From Candidatus Cloacimonadota bacterium (GTDB taxonomy: Bacteria > Cloacimonadota > Cloacimonadia > Cloacimonadales > WRIO01): a stretch of DNA of 6,555 nt. The stretch covers positions 1-6,555 of the forward strand of contig JAGOCT010000097.1 in the NCBI GenBank assembly GCA_017998585.1. The letters are read 5' to 3'. Below, one piece after another: positions 1 to 5,211 of the stretch; position 1 is the stretch's first letter, and every line of letters begins with the position of its first letter. The notes beneath the pieces were generated by a model that was given only the letters and a program-made list of their open reading frames with translations, was not told where the DNA came from and ran no database searches. The position numbers and the translations under genes are program-made.

Positions 1-892
1 AAAAAGCCTGTTCATAGAGAATGTTCTTCTCTTGTGAGCCCATTATTTTTATAGAAGCAATACCTGGTAGTAATGGTGTTCTTGAAAATTGGCTGATATC
101 ATGGGTATCCAGGTGATTTATGTGTATCTGAAATTCTTTTTTTTGAGTGTTTTGAGAAAATTGGCCGGTGATTTGACTATTGCCAAAATCAATTTGCATC
201 ATCTTTGCATAAAGAGACTCTGAATCTTGTTTGAAGGATACTTCATTTAGCTTAACGGGAATCTTGTTATAGCTAAAACCAGCATTGTGAATATGAGCAG
301 ATATCTCTCCATTATTCAGTTTGACAGATGAATGAAAATTCAGATGATGAAAAGTATAATCCTGACGGTTGATTGAACTCAACTTTTGATAATGAATCAG
401 GCTGTTCTTTAATTGAATATCAGGCAGATTAACTGTAAAATTGCTTTGTTTTGTCTCTTTTTTTGCAGATTGTCTGATTGGTTTCAAAGCTTCAATGATA
501 TTCAGTGATGAATTCGGATTAGAGATAATATGTGTATATAGAGAATCAAAGTGTATCTGATTGATTGTAATCTGATTACTTCTTAAATTTTTAAAATGTG
601 CAAACGGATGACCTGATTTTGTGTTATACTGAACTGAGAGACTTTTCAGATGTAGGATTTCCTGCTGCTGAAAATGGATACTCAAATGATGGAACGTAAA
701 CTTTTGGAAAATATTCCCGTTAAAATCTTTAAATCTTATTTCACCAGGAATACTACGGTTGTATTGTTTTAATGCAAATTTGATGATGTGTGTTTGAATT
801 GTCTCTGAAAAATAGGTAGTTATTAAAAGAGAAAGAATAAGTAAGATAAAAGATAGTAGTATGATACCTGAGATTAACAGCTTTTTCTTCAT
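1..892 (-). CDS. tamB: AsmA/TamB-like translocation and assembly module protein, N-terminal part (cut by left edge)
   Basis: Open frame on the minus strand from an ATG at 892-890 through the window edge: 297 codons and no stop. It starts MKKKLLISGI followed by a hydrophobic stretch (about residues 5-27), a signal anchor that would leave one helix in the inner membrane and the rest in the periplasm. After it comes beta-rich, low-complexity sequence typical of AsmA/TamB N-termini: an early PGEIRFKDFNGNIF segment (about 49-62), then repeated short strands such as FHHLSIHF and ITINQIHFDSL, and SSLNIIEALKP (about 128-138), which resembles the family's 'WNLLEAL' pattern. TamB-family proteins are long periplasmic beta-taco tubes, usually above 1000 residues, so most of the gene should lie outside the window. 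The start overlaps the tamA-like stop (TAATG), implying co-transcription and translational coupling. The family call is by pattern only; a more general AsmA-like or lipid-transfer protein is the alternative. Confidence 0.75.
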   Translation of the reverse strand, partial: MKKKLLISGIILLSFILLILSLLITTYFSETIQTHIIKFALKQYNRSIPGEIRFKDFNGNIFQKFTFHHLSIHFQQQEILHLKSLSVQYNTKSGHPFAHFKNLRSNQITINQIHFDSLYTHIISNPNSSLNIIEALKPIRQSAKKETKQSNFTVNLPDIQLKNSLIHYQKLSSINRQDYTFHHLNFHSSVKLNNGEISAHIHNAGFSYNKIPVKLNEVSFKQDSESLYAKMMQIDFGNSQITGQFSQNTQKKEFQIHINHLDTHDISQFSRTPLLPGIASIKIMGSQEKNILYEQAF

Positions 893-2670
893 TAGAAACT
901 CTGACCAATCTGAATATAAAATTGCCAATTGTTTATGTTAACCGGTCGTGCAATATCAAATCGAATCGGACCAAGCTGAGAATAGTATCGAAGTCCGGTA
1001 CCTGCTGATGTCAATAAATGATTCATGTCTGTATGCTGGTTCCAAACATTACCACTGTCAACAAAAAGTGCAAACTCAAAGTGATCAAAAAGTAAGATCC
1101 GATACTCGGCCGATAACTCCAGAAGTCTGTTTCCTCCTGTCTTTTCTTGATTCGTATTTAAAGGACTTATATGATTACGGCTCCACCCTCGGATAGAATT
1201 AGCTCCTCCTGCATAAAAACGTTCTTCAACCGGTACAACTTTGTCGCTGTCATAAGAAATCAAAAGCCCGTATTTTAGCCGAAAAGCCATAGAATTTGAT
1301 TTACTTAAAGGAAAATAAAAACGGCTGTCATTAATACCTCGTAAGAAATGATATTTACTGCCAAAGCCCAATCCTGAATAGTTTAGATTAAGAGAACTAT
1401 TTAAGCCATGTTGTTTTATAACATAATCACTCAGCCAGTAGAAATACAGAGAAGACTTATTATAGACAGATTTCAGATCATCACTTTCATATACTTCTGC
1501 TGCTAATAAATGGTTTTGTTCAAAAAGATAGTGCAACTGATATGAATTATGCATGTTAAGTTGTTGACTGACACCTATCATTAAGCCAATTCTATCTAAT
1601 TTATAGAGATTTTCATGTTGTCTTAGCCAGAATGGATTTATCATACCGTATAAAGAATGTCTCAAAGGTAATGGTTCTCTTGTTTTTATACTCAAATTCC
1701 AGGGTTCCAAAGCGCTTCTCTTTGCATAAATTTGCAATTGTCTTGCATTTCCATAAAAGTTGACTTGACTGTATTCAATAAATGCCCTGAATTGATCTTC
1801 TAAACCATAGCCGATACCAGACTTAAACTGATGCTTCTTTTTTTCTGAAACTCTAAAAGAAAGATGGACCATGTTAGTTTTATCCTCTATCAGTTCTGTG
1901 GAGGTATTGATACTGTTGAAATGATTGAGTTGGCTGAGTTGTTGTTTGTACCAATTGATATATGCCGGATTATATAAAGTACTGTCTTTCAAAGGAATTT
2001 GTCTCATGACAATCTCTTTCTTCAGATCTGTTAAGCCGTAAATCTGTATATCTTCAATATATTGTTTCTCCCCTGTTTCAATATTAAAACTGATTTTTAC
2101 CTGAGTGGAATCATGATTAATATCAAACGAGTGATTGACCTTGTATCTGAGGTAAGCATTCTCTGACAAGGTTTTTCCCAGATGGTTTTTTATCTGAATA
2201 AATTGTTCGTCTGAATAATCCGAATTTATCCACCTAACCGTCTTTTTTGCTAATTGACTTGAAACTTCCGGTTTATCATGACAATAAATATCGATTTGTG
2301 TTATTTTTATCCGTTCTTCTTCTTTGATAAACAAAACGAGCTGATAATCTTTTTTATGAGAAACTAAACGAGAAGATACTTTCACTTTTAAAAAACCATT
2401 TTTTTGATAACGGTTGATAATCGTTTTTTCTGTATTTTGAATATCTTCTAAGTAATATAGCGTTTTTTTTTGTTTAGAAATAAGAGGAATGTATCTTCTC
2501 ATTTTTTCACTAAATGATTCTGTCTCTACAGGTAAATCCATTAAGAGTTTATTCCGACTGATATGCTTGTTTCCATAAATCTTAACAGATGAAATTTCAA
2601 GTGGGAAATCATTTGCCCAAAGACATAAAACAGGAATGAAACAAATAAAGAACAAATAGATTTTTTTCAA
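892..2670 (-). CDS. tamA: TamA/Omp85-family outer-membrane assembly protein (three POTRA domains plus beta-barrel)
   Basis: I chose the TTG at 2670-2668, giving 592 residues. It is preceded by AAGGAG (2682-2677) with good spacing and opens directly into a signal peptide (KKIYLFFICFIPVLCLWA, probable cleavage after Ala19). An upstream in-frame ATG at 2718 adds 16 residues but overlaps a promoter -35 box. Mature sequence: three POTRA-like units at about 24-118, 121-199 and 200-276 (the first with 'SSVKIYGNKHIS', the third with 'IEDIQIYGLTDLKKE'), then a beta-barrel at about 280-592. The barrel has the Omp85 loop-6 signature RFYAGGANSIRGW, with the Arg at residue 494, and the protein ends in a C-terminal Phe (FYIQIGQSF), the usual outer-membrane beta-signal. 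Three POTRAs and about 590 residues fit TamA better than BamA (five POTRAs, about 800). The overlapping tamB-like gene supports this. Inferred role: inserting or assembling outer-membrane or surface proteins, or envelope lipid homeostasis with TamB. A divergent BamA-like paralogue is the alternative. Confidence 0.85.
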   Translation of the reverse strand: MKKIYLFFICFIPVLCLWANDFPLEISSVKIYGNKHISRNKLLMDLPVETESFSEKMRRYIPLISKQKKTLYYLEDIQNTEKTIINRYQKNGFLKVKVSSRLVSHKKDYQLVLFIKEEERIKITQIDIYCHDKPEVSSQLAKKTVRWINSDYSDEQFIQIKNHLGKTLSENAYLRYKVNHSFDINHDSTQVKISFNIETGEKQYIEDIQIYGLTDLKKEIVMRQIPLKDSTLYNPAYINWYKQQLSQLNHFNSINTSTELIEDKTNMVHLSFRVSEKKKHQFKSGIGYGLEDQFRAFIEYSQVNFYGNARQLQIYAKRSALEPWNLSIKTREPLPLRHSLYGMINPFWLRQHENLYKLDRIGLMIGVSQQLNMHNSYQLHYLFEQNHLLAAEVYESDDLKSVYNKSSLYFYWLSDYVIKQHGLNSSLNLNYSGLGFGSKYHFLRGINDSRFYFPLSKSNSMAFRLKYGLLISYDSDKVVPVEERFYAGGANSIRGWSRNHISPLNTNQEKTGGNRLLELSAEYRILLFDHFEFALFVDSGNVWNQHTDMNHLLTSAGTGLRYYSQLGPIRFDIARPVNINNWQFYIQIGQSF

Positions 2671-2676
2671 TGAAGA

Positions 2677-2682
2677 CTCCTT
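2677..2682 (-). promoter_or_regulatory. Ribosome-binding site deciding the tamA start
   Basis: AAGGAG read on the minus strand, six bases before a TTG codon (2670-2668) that opens the signal peptide. No comparable site precedes the upstream ATG at 2718. This is the main reason for the TTG start. Confidence 0.75.
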
Positions 2683-2689
2683 CTCTGAT

Positions 2690-2718
2690 ATTATATTCAA
2701 AAACAGGGTTTTTAGCAA
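2690..2718 (-). promoter_or_regulatory. Sigma-70-type promoter of the tamA-tamB pair
   Basis: On the minus strand there is a perfect -10 box TATAAT (2695-2690). Seventeen bases upstream of it lies TTGCTA (2718-2713), matching the TTGACA consensus at four of six positions. Transcription would start near 2683, leaving a leader of only about a dozen bases that is almost entirely the ribosome-binding site before the TTG start. The ATG at 2718 would lie upstream of the transcript, so this promoter and that start exclude each other. The call is by consensus match only. Confidence 0.6.
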
Positions 2719-2737
2719 AATAAAACAGCAGAAAAAC

Positions 2738-2754
2738 CAATTTTCTCAAAATTG
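2738..2754. repeat. 17-bp perfect inverted repeat in the divergent intergenic region
   Basis: CAATTTT-CTC-AAAATTG: seven-base arms around a three-base centre. It lies about 20 bp upstream of the tamA -35 box, centred near -63 relative to the inferred start. It could be an operator or activator site for the divergent genes, or a chance product of AT-rich sequence. There is no T-tract terminator arrangement, and the arms are too AT-rich to make a strong hairpin. Confidence 0.35.
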
Positions 2755-2851
2755 TTACAAAATGATGCTTAGATAATAACAGCAATCAATTGATAGATTT
2801 ACTTCATAATTCGTTTACTATAGGGAAAAATTGAAAAATTAGAAAAAAATA

Positions 2852-2880
2852 TTGACAGGATCGATAAAAAAAATAAAAAT
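2852..2880 (+). promoter_or_regulatory. Possible promoter for cmk and downstream genes
   Basis: A consensus -35 box TTGACA at 2852-2857 is followed after 17 bases by AAAAAT (2875-2880), a poor -10 match (four of six); TAAAAA at a 16-base spacing is equally weak. A better -10-like TATAGT at 2890-2895 is too far from the TTGACA and has no -35 of its own. Position and orientation suit cmk, whose ATG is about 30 bp on, but the -10 is uncertain. Confidence 0.4.
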
Positions 2881-2907
2881 GGATTATTATATAGTAAAGT
2901 AGGTATT

Positions 2908-3591
2908 ATGGGAAGAAGTTTTGTAATAGCAATAGATGGTCCGGCAGCATCGGGTAAGAGTACTACTGCAAAAATACTTGCTGAAGAGCTGGAATGTCTT
3001 TATATTGATACCGGTGCTATGTATCGTGCCTGTGCTTTATATGCTTTGGAACATGATGTAGATTTAGATGATTTTAATTCAGTAGAAACCATGCTGGATA
3101 AGATAAATATCCGGTTTGAAAATATAAAAGGTCAGAATTGCATATTTTTGAATAACCATGAGGTTACTGATAAAATCAGAACCCCTGAAATAACTCAAAA
3201 ATCTTCCCGAATAGCGACAATCGCCTGTGTCAGAAGACGTATGGTCTTTTTACAGAGAAAGATGGCTGAAAATAATAACGTGGTTATGGATGGCCGTGAT
3301 ATTGGCACAGTCGTATTCCCTGATGCCGATTTCAAATTTTACTTAATTGCCAGCCTCGAAACCAGAGCAAAAAGACGCTTACTCGAACTTAAACAAAAAG
3401 GGATTGTTGCTGATCTTGATGAATTAACGGAAGAACTTGCCTGGAGAGATATCAATGATTCAACCCGTGATATTGCTCCTCTTACTAAAGCAGATGATGC
3501 CATCGAGGTCAATACCACCAATATGAGCATTGATGGTCAGGTGAAATTTATACTTAGAAGGATTAGCGACGAAATTGCGCAGTATTTATAA
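2908..3591 (+). CDS. cmk: Cytidylate kinase
   Basis: Cytosolic kinase transferring the ATP gamma-phosphate to CMP or dCMP, giving CDP/dCDP for nucleic acid and phospholipid (CDP-diacylglycerol) synthesis. Its 227 residues are the normal family length. Visible motifs: Walker A GPAASGKST at 11-19; the CMP-site segment YIDTGAMYR at 32-40; RTPEI at 91-95 in the CMP-binding insert; DGRDIGTVVFP at 128-138 with the conserved Arg130-Asp131; the Arg-rich lid RAKRR at 153-157; and RDINDSTRDIAPL at 180-192. The C-terminal family motif usually reads 'DTS/DTT' or 'DST'; here it is VNTT (201-204), an Asp-to-Asn change at 202. The ATG is preceded by only a weak AGTAGG. First gene of the plus-strand block; its 3' end overlaps the plsC-like gene by 17 bases, suggesting coupling. 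No better alternative identity. Confidence 0.96.
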   Translation: MGRSFVIAIDGPAASGKSTTAKILAEELECLYIDTGAMYRACALYALEHDVDLDDFNSVETMLDKINIRFENIKGQNCIFLNNHEVTDKIRTPEITQKSSRIATIACVRRRMVFLQRKMAENNNVVMDGRDIGTVVFPDADFKFYLIASLETRAKRRLLELKQKGIVADLDELTEELAWRDINDSTRDIAPLTKADDAIEVNTTNMSIDGQVKFILRRISDEIAQYL

Positions 3592-4183
3592 ATTAACCGC
3601 AAAAACAGCTGAACTCTTAATGAGAGTTTTTTGGCATTATGAAATTGTCAATAAAGAAAGACTGGAAATGGTCAGAGGAAAGATTATTGCTTCAAATCAT
3701 GTCTCTAATTTTGATCCTCCTTTTTTAGGAGCAATCATTCCATATGAAATCTATTTCCTGGCTAAAGCTGAACTTTTTAAGCATAAAATAATGGCAAAAA
3801 TCCTGTTAACTTTAAATTGTATTCCGATTCGTCGGGGGCAAATGGATTTAAGTGCTATCAAAAAATGTATCAAAGTATTAAATCAGGGGTCTCCATTACT
3901 CATTTTCCCTCAAGGTACCCGAAACGGGAAGCATGCTAAAGCTGGAATTGGCATGATTGCTTCTGCTGTTAAAAAAGACATTGTACCAGTATTTGTTCAA
4001 AATTCAACTCAGCATTTCAAATGCTTTTTGGGTTTAAAGAGAGTAAGAATTATTATTGGAGAACCCATTGAATGGTCTTCCTATGATCATTTACAAGATA
4101 ATAAAGAAAAATATCAACTGATTGCCAGTGATATTTTTCAAAAAATTAAAAATCTGGACCCTGATTATCAGGGGAATGAATAA
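3575..4183 (+). CDS. plsC: 1-acyl-sn-glycerol-3-phosphate acyltransferase (PlsC/LPLAT family)
   Basis: A 202-residue member of the PlsC/LPLAT family, which acylates lysophosphatidic acid to phosphatidic acid at the inner membrane. Motif I is NHVSNFD, with catalytic His42 and Asp47 (HX4D). Motif II is IPIRRG at 83-88. Motif III is FPQGTR at 111-116. Motif IV is IVPVFV at 136-141. Motif III usually reads FPEGTR, so Glu113 is replaced by Gln; from memory, similar PQGTR forms occur in some bacterial PlsC relatives, so I do not call the enzyme dead. Start: the first codon is TTG (MRSIYKL), with AAGGA at 3558-3562 twelve bases upstream, a rather long spacing. The in-frame ATG at 3620 has no ribosome-binding site and would remove part of the N-terminal helix before motif I. 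It overlaps cmk by 17 bases. Substrate specificity cannot be read from sequence; another lyso-lipid acyltransferase is possible. Confidence 0.88.
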   Translation: MRSIYKLTAKTAELLMRVFWHYEIVNKERLEMVRGKIIASNHVSNFDPPFLGAIIPYEIYFLAKAELFKHKIMAKILLTLNCIPIRRGQMDLSAIKKCIKVLNQGSPLLIFPQGTRNGKHAKAGIGMIASAVKKDIVPVFVQNSTQHFKCFLGLKRVRIIIGEPIEWSSYDHLQDNKEKYQLIASDIFQKIKNLDPDYQGNE

Positions 4184-4308
4184 ATCCTTTATATAGTTTG
4201 TGAGAAAAGGACAATGATGAAAAAATTGTTCAGTGTATAAGGCGTTGTCGCACAGTGAGTTTTTATATATGAAACACAGCAACGCTAATTAATATGTGAA
4301 AGAGAAAT
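4184..4308 (+). other. Intergenic gap between plsC and ispH with a potential stem and tiny ORF
   Basis: This 125-bp spacer is the only sizeable gap in the plus-strand block. It has a short frame, MMKKLFSV (4214-4240), with AAAAGGA at 4205-4211 well spaced for its second ATG (4217). Just after it lies an imperfect inverted pair, GCGTTGT (4242-4248) and GCAACGC (4279-4285), seven pairs including one G-U, around a 30-base AT-rich loop. No T-tract follows, so it is not an intrinsic terminator. TATAAG (4236-4241) resembles a -10 box but lacks a -35 at proper distance. It may be an untranslated leader, a leader peptide or leftover sequence; none is established. Confidence 0.3.
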
Positions 4309-5211
4309 ATGAGTAAGATTCTAATCGCAAGAAATTCAGGGTTTTGTTTCGGCGTAAAGCGTGCCATTCGAATGGCCGAGGAGGCTGCAAGTCTTCATGA
4401 AAAAGTGAATACCTGGGGTCCAATTATTCACAATCCACAGATGGTTGAATCTCTGAGTAATCAGGGAGTATTTGAAATCAATGATTTATCAGAAGTTTCA
4501 GATGCCCCTGTTGTGATTCGTTCACATGGTATCCCTCTGGAAGAAATGATTGCATTAAAGGAAAAAGGAATTCCAGTGATTGATGCCACATGCCCTTATG
4601 TTGCTAAAGCGCATGATTATGCAAAACTAGCAGATGCTGAGGCTTATACTATCTTTATTTTAGGCAATCAGGATCACCCTGAGATCGTTGCCTTAAAATC
4701 TTACATTAAAAATGAGTATTTTATTGTAAATCAGGATTTTTCTCTTATTCCTCATAAGAGATTTGGTAAATGTGCGATTATTTGTCAAACCACCCAGAAT
4801 ACGGATAATCTGGAAAAATTAGTTTTTTATTTAATTGGAAAATGTAATGAATTAAGAGTATTTAATACAATATGCAATGCAACCAATGTCCGTCAGGATG
4901 CAAGTGTTGAACTGGCTAAAAAAGCAAATCTGATGATCGTCATTGGTGGGAAAAATAGCTCCAATACTAAAATGCTGGCTACTTTGTGTTCTGAATACAC
5001 AAAGACTTTTCACATAGAAACTGCTTCTGAGTTAGATGAAAGCTGGTTTAATGATGATGATATGATTGGGCTAACAGCAGGTGCTTCTACTCCGGACTGG
5101 ATCATTTTAGAAGTATATAACAGAATAAATAAAATTGTTGGGAAATCAGAACAAACCGCAGATAGTGTTGATGATATTCCCGGTTATAAGGAGGAAATTA
5201 ATGAGTATTAA
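4309..5211 (+). CDS. ispH: 4-hydroxy-3-methylbut-2-enyl diphosphate reductase (IspH/LytB)
   Basis: Last enzyme of the methylerythritol phosphate pathway: a cytosolic iron-sulfur enzyme reducing HMBPP to isopentenyl and dimethylallyl diphosphate. Its 300 residues match the usual length. The three cluster-ligand cysteines are present: Cys13 in GFCFGVKRA, Cys95 in DATCPYV and Cys189 in NTICNATNVRQ. Substrate-site residues are also visible: His41 (GPIIHNPQ), His73 (RSHGIP), His123 and catalytic Glu125 (DHPEI), the TTQ segment at 161-163, Ser217-Ser218-Asn219 (GGKNSSNT) and Ser260 (AGASTPDW). The ATG is preceded by a partial site GAAAGAG (4298-4304). About 20 C-terminal residues after the conserved core (from about 280) look non-conserved and acidic, and their codons contain the rpsA ribosome-binding site. 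The stop lies 11 bases into rpsA, in a different frame. Presence implies the organism makes isoprenoids by the MEP route. Confidence 0.97.
   Translation: MSKILIARNSGFCFGVKRAIRMAEEAASLHEKVNTWGPIIHNPQMVESLSNQGVFEINDLSEVSDAPVVIRSHGIPLEEMIALKEKGIPVIDATCPYVAKAHDYAKLADAEAYTIFILGNQDHPEIVALKSYIKNEYFIVNQDFSLIPHKRFGKCAIICQTTQNTDNLEKLVFYLIGKCNELRVFNTICNATNVRQDASVELAKKANLMIVIGGKNSSNTKMLATLCSEYTKTFHIETASELDESWFNDDDMIGLTAGASTPDWIILEVYNRINKIVGKSEQTADSVDDIPGYKEEINEY
5188..5194 (+). promoter_or_regulatory. Strong ribosome-binding site of rpsA, inside ispH
   Basis: AAGGAGG lies six bases before the ATG at 5201, within the last codons of ispH. It fixes the rpsA start and creates an 11-base gene overlap. Ribosomes finishing ispH would terminate right past the rpsA start, so coupling is likely. 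Confidence 0.85.

Noticed and set aside
948..1196. 82-codon plus-strand frame opposite tamA
   Set aside because: It lies wholly antisense to the Omp85 barrel coding region, has no clear ribosome-binding site and its protein resembles no family.
3339..3530. 63-codon minus-strand frame opposite cmk
   Set aside because: It is antisense to conserved cmk motifs; composition is that of a shadow frame.
4091..4282. 63-codon minus-strand frame over the plsC end and gap
   Set aside because: Mostly antisense to plsC, no ribosome-binding site seen, and no recognisable protein pattern.
4242..4285. Intrinsic terminator after plsC
   Set aside because: The possible stem is short with a 30-base loop and is not followed by a T-run, so it does not have terminator form.
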